Positions 28,177 to 37,234 are shown, counted from the first letter of the stretch. The stretch: 64,000 bases of DNA from Leptolyngbya ohadii IS1 (GCF_002215035.1 NZ_NKFP01000006.1:756530-820529), one strand, 5' to 3'. A program made the numbers and translations. The notes: generated from the sequence alone by a model not told the origin.

Positions 28177-28572
28177 CTATTCTTCGTCCTCGGAATCGCC
28201 GTCGGCGCTGCTAATCTGGATCAGGTGAATGTGCTTGTAGCCCAGCTTAATCTCAAATTCATCCCCAGGCTTCAAACCCATTTTTTCCGTATAGGTGGAG
28301 CCGATGACAATCTGCCCATTCTTATGAACGCTAACGCGGTACGTGGGTTCTCGACCTCTACCATCTTTTGCACCTTCTGCGTCCAGGGTGGTGCCTTTTG
28401 CTTCTAGCAGTGCCTCAAAGAAATCAGCCAGATTGACGCGCGTTTGGCTGTTCTTGCCGACGGTGTAATAGCCGCACCGTTTTGCTTTTTCCCGACGGGG
28501 CAAGTGGGAGAGTTCTTTTACTTTTTGAAGTAGGGCTTTTCCTGTCAGGGGGGTCGGTGAAATGTCGTTCAT
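28177..28572 (-). CDS. cyAbrB-family transcriptional regulator
   Basis: This 131-residue protein is a cyanobacterial AbrB-like regulator. The N-terminal segment PLTGKALLQKVKELSHLPRR and the CGYYTV stretch are family marks. The C-terminal AbrB DNA-binding fold is seen in the segment YRVSVHKNGQIVIGSTYTEK and the following LKPGDEFEIKLG. Such proteins regulate carbon and nitrogen metabolism genes broadly. The ATG at 28572 is chosen over one 27 codons upstream because the family begins there. The very acidic tail (DGDSEDEE) is notable. Which of the two cyAbrB clades it belongs to cannot be decided by eye. Confidence 0.9.
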   Translation of the reverse strand: MNDISPTPLTGKALLQKVKELSHLPRREKAKRCGYYTVGKNSQTRVNLADFFEALLEAKGTTLDAEGAKDGRGREPTYRVSVHKNGQIVIGSTYTEKMGLKPGDEFEIKLGYKHIHLIQISSADGDSEDEE

Positions 28573-29231
28573 TGCTTTTCCCAAACTTCCTTGCAATCTC
28601 CAGGGTGATTTGTCTGATCGAGGTGCGATCTGAGTGCTATCTGAAAAGGTCATTTGCCTTTATCTATAACGAATATAACGCTAAAAATCCTCCATCGGAT
28701 CACCAATTCCTGTGAAGTGAACATGAACTGGAAGGAATTTGTATTGCCGATTGAATGCCGAGGATTGACTTAGGCTTTGTTACTCTAAGTGCCTTCTAAG
28801 TTTGGTCTAAATCCCAGTTGAAGCGAATCGATGGAATGGTTTACTTGGGGGATACAAGTGCAATCAATAAAGTGAATCAGTACTACCTAAAACGACTCCT
28901 GCAACCGCCAAAAATCGAGTTCTCATCCTGATCAGTTCAAACCCCTGGGTAGAAAGTCCTGCTCAGAAAGTTCTGCCTAAAAATTTCAAAAATCTTTGCC
29001 CTTCTCAATCAAAGCTTACTTGTGCTTTGCTCTATTCGTCATAGCTTGAATCGCGGCGAGGGCACCCACTAAAATCCTGTAGCCACAAGAATGAGTCGAT
29101 CGATAAAAAACCGCCACCTAAAACCTCGAATTGATCAATCCCAAGCCGATTAAATCCCGTAACAGTGCCCATCAACTCCCGGAAAAACCGCTTAGACTGG
29201 AGAGGTGGATGGCGAATTCGATCGATATTCT
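28573..29231. other. 659-bp spacer between cyAbrB and sdhB
   Basis: No convincing gene is present. A 14-nt direct tandem repeat, AGAAAGTCCTGCTC then AGAAAGTTCTGCCT, lies at 28951-28978. Divergent promoters for cyAbrB and sdhB are expected here, but I did not find boxes good enough to annotate. Confidence 0.45.
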
Positions 29232-30269
29232 ATGCAGGTTATTTTTAAAGTCGTTCGGCAAACCGCTGATAGTGCCCCTCATATCCAAACCTATGAGTTG
29301 GACGTCGAGCCAGGAAACACAATTTTAGACTGTTTAAACCGGATCAAATGGGAGCAGGACGGGACGCTGGCATATCGCAAGAACTGCCGCAACACCATCT
29401 GTGGTAGCTGTTCCATGCGAATTAACGGACGCTCTGCCCTTGCCTGTAAGGAAAATGTGGGCAGCGAAGCGGCACGGCTCCAGGCAATTGCGGCAAACCA
29501 TGCCGAATCTAGTTCTGAACTAGCCAACGACTCCTCTTCCGATATTCCGGTCTTTACGATCGCCCCAATGGGCAATATGCCGGTGATCAAAGACCTGGTG
29601 GTGGATATGCAGAGCTTCTGGGATAACCTGCAAGCGGTCGATCCCTATGTCAGCACTGAGGCAAGGGCGGTTCCAGAGCGGGAATTTTTGCAGACTCCCG
29701 AAGAACGCGATCGCCTGAATCAGGTGGGCAACTGTATTCTCTGCGGAGCCTGCTATTCGGAATGCAATGCCCGTGAGGTCAACCCTGAGTTTGTCGGTCC
29801 TCACGCATTAGCAAAGGCATACCGGATGCTGGCGGACAATCGCGATAGCCGCACCGAGGAGCGGATCGAGGAATACGCCGAAGGCACAAAGGGCGCGTGG
29901 GGCTGTACCCGCTGCTATTACTGTAATTCGGTCTGCCCGATGGAAGTGGCTCCGATGGATCAAATCGGCAAAATCAAGCAGGAAATTCTCGATCGCCAGG
30001 ATGATCAGGTCGGTCGTCCGGTACGCCATCGCAAGGTATTGGTGGAACTGGTCAAAGAGGGCGGCTGGATCGACGAGCGCAAATTTGGCTTGCGAGTGGT
30101 CGGCAACTCCTTCCGCGACTGGCGTGGGATTCTCAGCCTGGGACCACTTGGCTTACGAATGCTAGCAAAGGGTAAATTCCCGCTGGGATTTGAACCTTCG
30201 GCAGGGACGACGGAAATTCGGGCTTTGATTGAGGCAGTTCAGGCGATCGAAGAATCGGAGCCACTGTAA
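29232..30269 (+). CDS. sdhB: Succinate dehydrogenase/fumarate reductase iron-sulfur subunit
   Basis: This 345-residue protein transfers electrons from the flavoprotein subunit to quinone. The plant-type [2Fe-2S] cluster has Cys52, 57, 60 and 72 (C-x4-C-x2-C-x11-C). Two further Cys groups, CILCGACYSEC and CTRCYYCNSVCP, form the second and third clusters. It is longer than the E. coli subunit, with an extended C-terminus as in other cyanobacteria. ATG 29232 is preferred over a GTG at 29205, since the family begins MQVIFKV. No sdhA lies nearby, which is usual in cyanobacteria, where sdh genes are scattered. Confidence 0.92.
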   Translation: MQVIFKVVRQTADSAPHIQTYELDVEPGNTILDCLNRIKWEQDGTLAYRKNCRNTICGSCSMRINGRSALACKENVGSEAARLQAIAANHAESSSELANDSSSDIPVFTIAPMGNMPVIKDLVVDMQSFWDNLQAVDPYVSTEARAVPEREFLQTPEERDRLNQVGNCILCGACYSECNAREVNPEFVGPHALAKAYRMLADNRDSRTEERIEEYAEGTKGAWGCTRCYYCNSVCPMEVAPMDQIGKIKQEILDRQDDQVGRPVRHRKVLVELVKEGGWIDERKFGLRVVGNSFRDWRGILSLGPLGLRMLAKGKFPLGFEPSAGTTEIRALIEAVQAIEESEPL

Positions 30270-30393
30270 GTCGGAAAGCGACAGGAAAGGCAAAGGTAAG
30301 GTTAGAAGCAAATTCCCTGAATCTGTTGCATCCCGAAGGGCTGCGGGAACGCTAGGCGAAGTCTAATCCTGATCAGCCGGGAATCTTTCGCTT

Positions 30394-31353
30394 ATGGGCA
30401 GATCCATCGTTGGGATGCTGTCGTCCTACGGCAACATTACACAAAGCGACTGGCTCTGGAATCAAACTCCGGAGCCATTTGGCGTTTGGCGGAACATTCA
30501 AATCCTCAAGGATGCACCCCGCCCTGATTTTCTGTTGCTTTATAACTTTCACGACTTCTATACCCGTCCTCCTCGTAATCGATTATTGCGTCGGTTGCAG
30601 CCGTCCCGTCCCTTCAAGCCGGAAGAACTGGAGACCCGCTGGCGAGGCGTGACCCAGGCAAGAATGATCTCGCTGGTGCGCGAACCCCCCTTTGAGGAAA
30701 AACTAAAGCAGCGATCTGCCGACTATGAGCAGGCACAGCGTTACTGTGGCTATGTGTCGGGTCCCGATGACCTCGCACCCGTTCCGGACTATATGCCTGC
30801 GATTTGGTACGTGGGGCGATCGTTTGCCGAACTGAATTCTAGTGCTGTTCCCACAAAAATCCGTTCCTGTTCCTGGGTGACTTCTGGAATTAGCCGCACC
30901 GCTAACCATCGCAAACGCCTGAATTTTATCCGCCAGCTACAGGATCATCCAGTGCAGTTTGATTTGTACGGACGCGATCTGCCGGATTGGGCAAAGAGCC
31001 AGGGGACGATCGCAGACAAATGGCACGCCCTTGCGCCCTACTACTACAACCTGGCGATCGAAAACTATGCCGAGAATGATTGGTACGTGAGCGAAAAACT
31101 CTGGGATGCTTTGTTGTCCTGGTGTCTGCCGATCTACTACGGCGGCACAGCGGCGGATAAACTGCTCCCGCCCGGTAGCTTTGTGCGTCTGCCCAGTCTG
31201 GATGAAAAAGGACTGGCATTGATTCAGGAAATCACGGCTTCCCCCGATGCCTGGTATGCCGCTAAGGATGCGATCGCGGAGGCGCGTCAAATCATTCTGC
31301 ACAAGCTCAATCTGGTCAACTGGCTTTCCGAATTTGTCGATCGACACGCATAA
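30394..31353 (+). CDS. GT10-like (fucosyltransferase-type) glycosyltransferase
   Basis: This 319-residue protein ends in a glycosyltransferase family 10 C-terminal domain: the donor-site signature YYNLAIENYAENDWYVSEKLW is followed by PIYYGG (about residues 215-250). The family uses GDP-fucose or related donors to build alpha-1,3-linked residues on glycans. The acceptor is unknown. It is the first of three adjacent glycosyltransferase genes on the same strand (gaps of 44 and 24 bp), an operon likely to decorate a surface or exported glycan. Confidence 0.85.
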   Translation: MGRSIVGMLSSYGNITQSDWLWNQTPEPFGVWRNIQILKDAPRPDFLLLYNFHDFYTRPPRNRLLRRLQPSRPFKPEELETRWRGVTQARMISLVREPPFEEKLKQRSADYEQAQRYCGYVSGPDDLAPVPDYMPAIWYVGRSFAELNSSAVPTKIRSCSWVTSGISRTANHRKRLNFIRQLQDHPVQFDLYGRDLPDWAKSQGTIADKWHALAPYYYNLAIENYAENDWYVSEKLWDALLSWCLPIYYGGTAADKLLPPGSFVRLPSLDEKGLALIQEITASPDAWYAAKDAIAEARQIILHKLNLVNWLSEFVDRHA

Positions 31354-31360
31354 GCCAATG

Positions 31361-31394
31361 TCACGTATGAGGCAGTTTCACGCATGAGGCAATT
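31361..31394 (+). repeat. 17-nt direct tandem repeat in the glycosyltransferase operon
   Basis: TCACGTATGAGGCAGTT and TCACGCATGAGGCAATT lie head to tail just before the ATG at 31398. The second copy supplies the GAGG ribosome-binding core of the next gene. Confidence 0.6.
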
Positions 31395-31397
31395 ATC

Positions 31398-32402
31398 ATG
31401 ACCGATGGGATTTATACCCTGGCAAACGACCAGGTTTATGATCAGCTTGTGGCGCTGCTCAACAGCATTGAGGCAAATGTGGGTGTCGAGATGCCCGTTT
31501 GTGTCATTGCCTATGACGATCGTCTCGATCGCGTCCGTGCAGAAATTGCCCAACGTCCCAATGTCACCCTGTTTGAAGATCCGGCTGTTTTTGCCCGCTG
31601 GGAGGACTTCTCGCGGCAGGTCTGGCAGACCCATCCGTTTGCTCTGGAACGCTGGCGAGATCAGGGAATTGACGGCGTTTATCGGCTAGCCTGCAACCGT
31701 CGCTACGCTGCCTTTGATGAAGCCGCCCCCTTCGATCGCTTTATTTACTTTGATGCGGATGTGCTGGTGTTGGATTCAGTCGATCGCATTTTTCAGGCAT
31801 TAGACCAGGCGGATTTTGCCGTGTACGACTTTCAGTACACCGATCCTGGACATATTTTTAATCTTGATTCGCCCCGGCTTTACGAAATCTTCCCGCCAGA
31901 ACGGGTTCATTCTGAAATCTTTTGTTCGGGCTGTTTTGCCTCCAAGCGGGGTGTGTTTCCCCCGGAGCAGCGCGAATGGTTGGTTGCTCAGTTGGCATCT
32001 GGAGAGGCAGAAGTTCTATATCTGGGGGCACCAAATCAGTCTGTTCTCAACTACATGAGGATGCGATCGAACGTCTCGATCTGTAATCTGGCACTCTCCC
32101 TGCCGGAGGAACAGCGAACTGGAAATTCGGTGACGTCTGCCCATTTCGAGCGGCGCGATCATCGGCTGTATGACCACAACAAGCCCCTGACCTACCTGCA
32201 CTACATTGGGCTACCCAGCAGGCTATTTCGCCAGGTTTGTGAGGGGGAGAATGTGACATTTCCCTATCGGGATCTCTTTCTGCACTACCGATACCGCCAT
32301 CAGCCGCAGGAGCGTCCTCTTTTGGAAGGCAAGCCCCGACCCTACAATCAGCCGCCGGGCTTCATGCAGCGAGTCTTAAACAAATTGCAGCTTACTCGTT
32401 AA
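31398..32402 (+). CDS. Npun_R2821/Npun_R2823-family glycosyltransferase-like protein, paralogue 1
   Basis: This 334-residue protein begins GIYTLANDQVYDQLVALLNSI and has a nucleotide-sugar/metal motif DADVLVLD (preceded by RFIYF), as in GT8-type glycosyltransferases. It matches a cyanobacterial family known only by Nostoc punctiforme locus names; no function has been shown that I know of. It shares its order of motifs and the N-terminal pattern with the next gene, so the two are tandem paralogues. The ATG has a GAGG ribosome-binding core 10 nt upstream. Confidence 0.8.
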   Translation: MTDGIYTLANDQVYDQLVALLNSIEANVGVEMPVCVIAYDDRLDRVRAEIAQRPNVTLFEDPAVFARWEDFSRQVWQTHPFALERWRDQGIDGVYRLACNRRYAAFDEAAPFDRFIYFDADVLVLDSVDRIFQALDQADFAVYDFQYTDPGHIFNLDSPRLYEIFPPERVHSEIFCSGCFASKRGVFPPEQREWLVAQLASGEAEVLYLGAPNQSVLNYMRMRSNVSICNLALSLPEEQRTGNSVTSAHFERRDHRLYDHNKPLTYLHYIGLPSRLFRQVCEGENVTFPYRDLFLHYRYRHQPQERPLLEGKPRPYNQPPGFMQRVLNKLQLTR

Positions 32403-32426
32403 ATCACACCTTTGAGGATTCTTGCG

Positions 32427-33404
32427 ATGAACCGTGGCATTTATATCGTGGCAAACGATCGCGTCCTCGATCAGTCGATCGCCCTGCTGAACAGTATTCG
32501 CCTGCGCGATCCCGAAACCCCGATCGTCCTCATTCCCTACGATGAGCAATACGATCGCGTCGCATCGGTTTTGGCAGAACGCCATCAGGTACAGCTTTTT
32601 CCGGATTTAGATCTGATCGAATCCCTGTCGCAAAAACTCCATCAGATCTTTGGCGATCGCTTTTTCGATAAACCCAACAAACTGCGAAAGCAAGCCTGCT
32701 GGCTCGGACCTTTCGATGAATTTCTCTACATCGATACCGATATCATCGTCTTTGAGAAAATCATTGAGGTACTGAATTACTTCGATCGCTGCGATTTTCT
32801 CTGCGCCGACTACCAGCATCGATCGGGGATTCAAAATATCTTTTCGCCGATCGTCCAGCAACAGCAAATATTCACCCCTGCCGAACTTCAGGATGTGTTT
32901 AACAGCGGCTTCTGGGCAGCCAAAAAGTCTCTCCTTTCTGAATCGGACTTATATGCTCTCTGCGCCGAATGCGCCGCCCATCCTGAATACTTTGACTTCT
33001 CCGGCAAAGTCTCCGATCAGCCCATCCTCAACTATCTGGTGCTAAAGCAAATTCCGCGCCGCCTCAACCTCGCCCGCCAAGCCAATCCCGTTCCCGGCAA
33101 CTGGGCAGGCAGCCCTCATTTTGTTTGCCAGGAGGATATCAACCAAAACGATCGACTGTTTGACCCTCAGACCGGACGATCGCTTCAGTTTCTTCACTGG
33201 GCAGGGATTCGCATCGAGCCGGGTTGCCCCTACTGGGAGATCTGGAAGCATTACCGCTGCCTGAACGAAACTCCAGCCGATCCCTTTGCGTTCCAGGACG
33301 ATTCAACGCCCTTCGGTCGATCCTCAACGCCCTTCGGTCGATCGCCCCAGGTCAAACCCCATCAGCAAATTCTGCAAAAACTGCTTCAACGGCTAAAACC
33401 CTAA
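32427..33404 (+). CDS. Npun_R2821/Npun_R2823-family glycosyltransferase-like protein, paralogue 2
   Basis: This 325-residue paralogue of the preceding gene begins MNRGIYIVANDRVLDQSIAL and has the corresponding metal motif in FLYIDTDIIVFEK. ATG 32427 is preferred over a TTG at 32412 because it aligns with the start of its neighbour and has GAGG upstream. Near the C-terminus an in-frame 21-bp duplication (33303-33344) gives the residues STPFGRS twice. The last 4 bp overlap yggT on the opposite strand. Substrate unknown. Confidence 0.8.
   Translation: MNRGIYIVANDRVLDQSIALLNSIRLRDPETPIVLIPYDEQYDRVASVLAERHQVQLFPDLDLIESLSQKLHQIFGDRFFDKPNKLRKQACWLGPFDEFLYIDTDIIVFEKIIEVLNYFDRCDFLCADYQHRSGIQNIFSPIVQQQQIFTPAELQDVFNSGFWAAKKSLLSESDLYALCAECAAHPEYFDFSGKVSDQPILNYLVLKQIPRRLNLARQANPVPGNWAGSPHFVCQEDINQNDRLFDPQTGRSLQFLHWAGIRIEPGCPYWEIWKHYRCLNETPADPFAFQDDSTPFGRSSTPFGRSPQVKPHQQILQKLLQRLKP
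33303..33344 (+). repeat. 21-bp in-frame tandem duplication in the third glycosyltransferase
   Basis: The unit TCAACGCCCTTCGGTCGAT plus two bases occurs twice without mismatch except the last base, adding seven residues to a linker near the C-terminus. The near-perfect identity indicates a recent event. Confidence 0.85.
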
Positions 33405-33694
33405 ACACCCCGACCCATCATGGTCAAAATACCCTGCTGACCCAGCAGCAACTCCCGCAGCAGACTAAAAATTCCCACCCATAGGATCGGGGTAATATCT
33501 ACTCCCCCCAGCGGCGGAATCAGCTTGCGAAGCGGAATTAGCAGCGGCTCCGTAATCAGCGTGACAATGCTGAAGGGAAACTTGGTCAGGTCAACCTGCG
33601 GATACCAGGTCAGCACAATGCGGAAAATAAACAGCAGGATCAGCAGACCCAGCAGCGGCGAAAGAATCCAGGCGGCGATCGTGGTAGAAGTCAT
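33401..33694 (-). CDS. YggT-family membrane protein
   Basis: This 97-residue protein has two hydrophobic helices (AAWILSPLLGLLILLFIFRIVLTWY given by position, residues 6-30, and about 70-88) and the family signature TEPLLIPLRKLIPPLGGVDITP. The plastid counterpart is Ycf19. Homologues are implicated in chloroplast nucleoid distribution and cell-division-linked processes; the biochemical role is uncertain. ATG 33694 is chosen; a 23-codon extension is not family-like. It converges on the glycosyltransferase gene with a 4-bp overlap. Confidence 0.85.
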   Translation of the reverse strand: MTSTTIAAWILSPLLGLLILLFIFRIVLTWYPQVDLTKFPFSIVTLITEPLLIPLRKLIPPLGGVDITPILWVGIFSLLRELLLGQQGILTMMGRGV

Positions 33695-33925
33695 GGGCAG
33701 TTCAGTGATGGGCAATTCCCATTCAGAGCATCTGTTTTTTAAGCTTCGTAACTTTCTACTCATATTTTAATCATCCGCAGGCATGAATTTTGCGCTTCTT
33801 TCCACCCTTCTGACCGTCATCCTGTGTCAATTCGCGAGCGTCCTACTCTTCTCAAACGGTAAACAGCCCGATAAGATATTTAACTTAGTAGCCTTGTTCT
33901 TAATGTTCTTAACGGATAAACCCCT

Positions 33926-34045
33926 ATGACACCCTCTCTCGCAAACTTCCTTTACAGCCTGCTGGCTGGCGTAGTCATTGTTGTGATTCCGGTCGTTGTC
34001 GGACTCGTTTTCATCAGCCAGAACGATAAAATTCAGCGTCAGTAA
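33926..34045 (+). CDS. psbX: Photosystem II protein X
   Basis: This 39-residue protein begins MTPSLANFLYSLLAG and has one transmembrane helix (VVIVVIPVVVGLVFI) followed by a short polar end (SQNDKIQRQ), matching PsbX of cyanobacterial photosystem II, which sits near cytochrome b559 and influences quinone turnover. It is followed by the ycf66 gene, a frequent neighbour in cyanobacteria. Confidence 0.93.
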   Translation: MTPSLANFLYSLLAGVVIVVIPVVVGLVFISQNDKIQRQ

Positions 34046-34401
34046 TTGTCCTGTGGGGAATGGGTAACGGCTGGACTAGGATAGTCCTATCCGTCAGGTA
34101 ATTTTCCTAATGGATTGCCTCACGCATCGCCCCTAATTTTTGAAATCCCTAATTCACTATTAGGAGATAGAGCCTCGGAGATGGCGTTAGCGGCAGCGAT
34201 CGTTTGTCCGTAATGCTAGTCCGGGGCTTTATTTTGGTTTTAGGTTTATATGCTGGGGCTGTGTCCAATGTCCGATCGCTTGATAGTCGGTTCGATCATG
34301 GGATTGCCGGACGGAATGGGAAAATCTGCACTTGTGCCAAAGGTCAGTGCTGCGTAGGTATCACAGTCGCTAAGATAGGGACATAACATCGGAGAACTGA
34401 A
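34046..34401. other. 356-bp psbX-ycf66 spacer
   Basis: Nothing firm is seen. A frame from 34204 to 34386 could encode 60 residues from a TTG, but composition and lack of a ribosome-binding site argue against it. The spacer suggests separate transcription of the two genes. Confidence 0.4.
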
Positions 34402-35295
34402 ATGGTAAACGTCGGATTCGGCTTACCCAGCGTCCTCGGCATTGCGCTTATTTTGGCAGGAGCGGGGTTATACTTCCTGCGAACCATGCGACCTGCCCTA
34501 GCGCGGGATCAGGATATCTTCTTTGCAGCCATTGCGCTTCTCTGCGGCGGCATCCTTTTCTTCCAGGGCTGGCGACTCGACCCAATTTTGCAGTTTGCCC
34601 AGTTCCTCTCCACCGGAGCAGCCGCCTGGTTTGCGATCGAAGCGGTTCGTTTGCGCGGCATTGCCACCGAGCAGGCAAAGCGAGCCACTCCCGTAGTAGA
34701 CGAAGAACGTCCTGTAAGTACCCGCTACCGGGCAGAACTCGATGACCTGCCGCCGATCGACGAACGGAGACGAGTTAGCCCCGCCCGCCGCATTCAGGGA
34801 AGCCGCGATTCCCGCAGCAGCTACGACAGCGGCTATGACGACTATGCAGACGATCGTCGTCGCAGTCGGGATGATCGCTACGGGTCAGACGGTTCCCGTC
34901 GCCGTGCTGCCCGTCCCCTGCCGCCCGATCGCTCTCAGGCAAGCCGGGATTGGGACGATGATTACGATCGCCCTTCCAGCCGTAACCGGGATGTAGACTC
35001 GCGTAGCGGTGATGCCTCCAGCTATGACAGCAGCTATGACGGTGGCTATGATTCTGGCTCCTACAATTCCAGCACCTATAGCTCTGGTAGTTCTGGCGGC
35101 AGCTACGATTCTGGTTCCTACAGCACCAGCGATACGACCTATAGCACCAGCGATACCGATGCCTCCTCGCGCTCCCGTCGTCCTCGATCGTCTGATGCTT
35201 CGCCCCGTCGTCGCGGTGGTTCGAGTCGGGCAGGCTCCGATACTACCTCAGACTATGTAGACTATCAGCCGATCGACTATCCCGAAGAGCCATAA
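34402..35295 (+). CDS. Ycf66-family protein with long Ser/Tyr/Asp-rich tail
   Basis: This 297-residue protein starts with the Ycf66 domain: three hydrophobic segments in residues 1-85 (LPSVLGIALILAGAGLYFL; FFAAIALLCGGILFF; FAQFLSTGAAAWFAIEAVRL). The remaining 210 residues are low-complexity, first Arg/Asp-rich, then a long Ser-Tyr-Gly-Asp part with repeated YDSG, SSYDS and YSTSDT units. Ycf66 occurs in cyanobacteria and some plastids; function unknown. The tail is expected to be disordered and cytosolic or stromal. GGAGAA upstream of the ATG supports the start. Confidence 0.87.
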   Translation: MVNVGFGLPSVLGIALILAGAGLYFLRTMRPALARDQDIFFAAIALLCGGILFFQGWRLDPILQFAQFLSTGAAAWFAIEAVRLRGIATEQAKRATPVVDEERPVSTRYRAELDDLPPIDERRRVSPARRIQGSRDSRSSYDSGYDDYADDRRRSRDDRYGSDGSRRRAARPLPPDRSQASRDWDDDYDRPSSRNRDVDSRSGDASSYDSSYDGGYDSGSYNSSTYSSGSSGGSYDSGSYSTSDTTYSTSDTDASSRSRRPRSSDASPRRRGGSSRAGSDTTSDYVDYQPIDYPEEP

Positions 35296-35620
35296 ACTCT
35301 GGAATTCCTGTCATTGACACGTTTCAGTTCATACAAAGCCGAATACCTTAAGCGGGGGTGGATATCTGAAGCAATTCAGTTTCTGTCCCCATTTCTGTCC
35401 ACGGCATACTGCCAATTTTTGGTAGCTGATCTATTCTGAATAATCAGGATAGCCAGCTGGGTACTTTGACTGTAAAGCAAGGTGAAATCAGTTTGACCGG
35501 ATTGCATCGCTGAAACCGTGAATGACTTAGAACGGCGATTATTCCATCTCAACTTGATTTCTCTCTCGGCTCGATCGCTTCCCTTCGTCTCCTCAATCTC
35601 ATCAATCGCGTGGTGACAGC
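35296..35620. other. 325-bp spacer before the PPC protease
   Basis: No gene, terminator or clear promoter was found. The sequence is of mixed composition without repeats. Confidence 0.4.
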
Positions 35621-37183
35621 ATGAATCGTAAATTTATTCGCTCCGCAACTTCTGGTTTTGCAGTGCTGGGAGCCGCACTTAGCCTTAATGTGCTGAATGC
35701 GGTTAGTCCGGTAGAGCTGCTAAATCTGGCGAGATTGGGGCAAACTGATACCTCCTCTGCCCAGGCTCAGACGCTTGATCAGGAAGAGGTAATTAATGTC
35801 CGAGTCTATCAGCAGGCAAGCCCAGCCGTAGTGTCGATCGAATCAAATGATGGAACGGGCAGCGGTATCATCATCTCCCAGGATGGCTTAGTCATTACCA
35901 ATGCCCATGTTGTCAGCGGTTCTGAAAAAGTGAAGGTGACATTAGCGGACGGACGCGAGTTTGAAGCCGATGTGGTTGCGTTTGGAGAGAATGGGCTGGA
36001 TCTGGCGGCAGTAAAGATTAGCGGGCAAAATAACCTGCCGATTGTGCAAATTGCCTCTTCCGATTCGCTCACGGTGGGTCAACGGGCTTTTGCGATCGGT
36101 AATCCCTTTGGTCAGTTCCAGGGCACGTTCACAACGGGTATTGTCAGCCGAGTGGATGCCAATCGCGGCTTAATTCAAACCGATACAGCAATTAACCCCG
36201 GTAACTCCGGGGGTCCTTTGCTCAACAGCCAGGGACAGCTTATTGGGGTCAATAGCGCGATCTTCTCCCCCGGAAGCAACGGCGCGAACAATACGGGAAT
36301 CGGCTTTGCTATCTCGACCGATCGAGTTCAGCCCTTCCTGACCGCAGTGAGAAATGGTACGGCTCCCCGAATCGCGCAACAGTCGCCACTGCTGGGCGGA
36401 GGATATGTCGCCAAACGAATTGCGATGAACACCCCGGTCACGGGTCGGCTTGATGATAACAGTAATATTTTGCCAACCGATCGCAGCTTTTTTGATGCCT
36501 ATACCTTTGAGGGACGAGAGGGCGATCGAATTACGATCGAAATGAGCAGCACCCAGGTCGATCCGTTTATTATTCTGCTGGCTCCCGATGGTCAAAACGT
36601 GGCGCAGGATGACGATAGCGGCGGTGGCTCGAATGCACGTCTGACGGCTGCCCTGCCCACAGATGGTATTTACACGGTGCTGGCAAACACCTATCAGGCA
36701 GGCGAAACGGGAGAATACAGCATCCGGTTAGCTCCGGGCAGTGCCGCTACCCCCCAGCGCCAGGCACAGAATCAGCCGGGGCAGAATAATCAACCGGGGC
36801 AGAATAATCAGCCGGAACAGAATAACCAGCCAGAACAGAATAATCAGCAGCGCCAGGCGGCAGGACAGACAATTCTGCGCGAGGAAGGAACTCTAGGTCC
36901 AGGCTCTCAGGTATTGCCGGACGATGGCAGTCTTTACCAGGAATATAGCTTTGAGGGTCGGCAGGGTCAGGCAATCACGGCTTCAATGGAAAGTCCTGAC
37001 TTCGATACCTATCTGATTGTGATTGGTCCTGGCGATCGTGTCATTGCCCAGAACGATGATGCTGCTCCCCAAAATACAAATTCTACGGTGACGGTCACGC
37101 TGCCCGAAGATGGTACTTATCGTGTAATTGCTAATGCTTACGATCGTACGGGACGCGGTCGCTACACATTAGAAGTTCGCTAA
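35621..37183 (+). CDS. Exported trypsin-like serine protease with two PPC domains, no PDZ
   Basis: This 520-residue protein has an N-terminal signal sequence, a Deg/HtrA-like protease domain with catalytic His96 (TNAHVV), Asp127 (GLDLAAVK) and Ser196 (GNSGGP), then two pre-peptidase C-terminal (PPC) domains at about 262-375 and 420-520. They are joined by a linker of four or more QPGQNN/QPEQNN hexapeptides. PDZ domains, usual in HtrA proteases, are absent. PPC domains are normally found in secreted proteases and may bind carbohydrate or protein. It should act in the periplasm or outside the cell. The PPC units share DDD(S/A) and DGxYxVxAN motifs. Confidence 0.88.
   Translation: MNRKFIRSATSGFAVLGAALSLNVLNAVSPVELLNLARLGQTDTSSAQAQTLDQEEVINVRVYQQASPAVVSIESNDGTGSGIIISQDGLVITNAHVVSGSEKVKVTLADGREFEADVVAFGENGLDLAAVKISGQNNLPIVQIASSDSLTVGQRAFAIGNPFGQFQGTFTTGIVSRVDANRGLIQTDTAINPGNSGGPLLNSQGQLIGVNSAIFSPGSNGANNTGIGFAISTDRVQPFLTAVRNGTAPRIAQQSPLLGGGYVAKRIAMNTPVTGRLDDNSNILPTDRSFFDAYTFEGREGDRITIEMSSTQVDPFIILLAPDGQNVAQDDDSGGGSNARLTAALPTDGIYTVLANTYQAGETGEYSIRLAPGSAATPQRQAQNQPGQNNQPGQNNQPEQNNQPEQNNQQRQAAGQTILREEGTLGPGSQVLPDDGSLYQEYSFEGRQGQAITASMESPDFDTYLIVIGPGDRVIAQNDDAAPQNTNSTVTVTLPEDGTYRVIANAYDRTGRGRYTLEVR
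36766..36855 (+). repeat. 18-bp coding tandem repeat (QPGQNN linker)
   Basis: Four consecutive 18-bp units encode Gln-Pro-Gly/Glu-Gln-Asn-Asn. Base differences such as AATCAGCC and AATCAACC show they are not brand new. The repeat separates the two PPC domains of the protease. Confidence 0.85.
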
Positions 37184-37234
37184 ATAGTGCGTTCAATGCA
37201 GGGGTGAATTACGTCTAGCTTTGCTGTAATTCTA

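Noticed and set aside
34204-34386. 60-codon frame between psbX and ycf66
   Set aside because: It has a TTG start, no ribosome-binding site, and a non-protein-like composition after residue 20.
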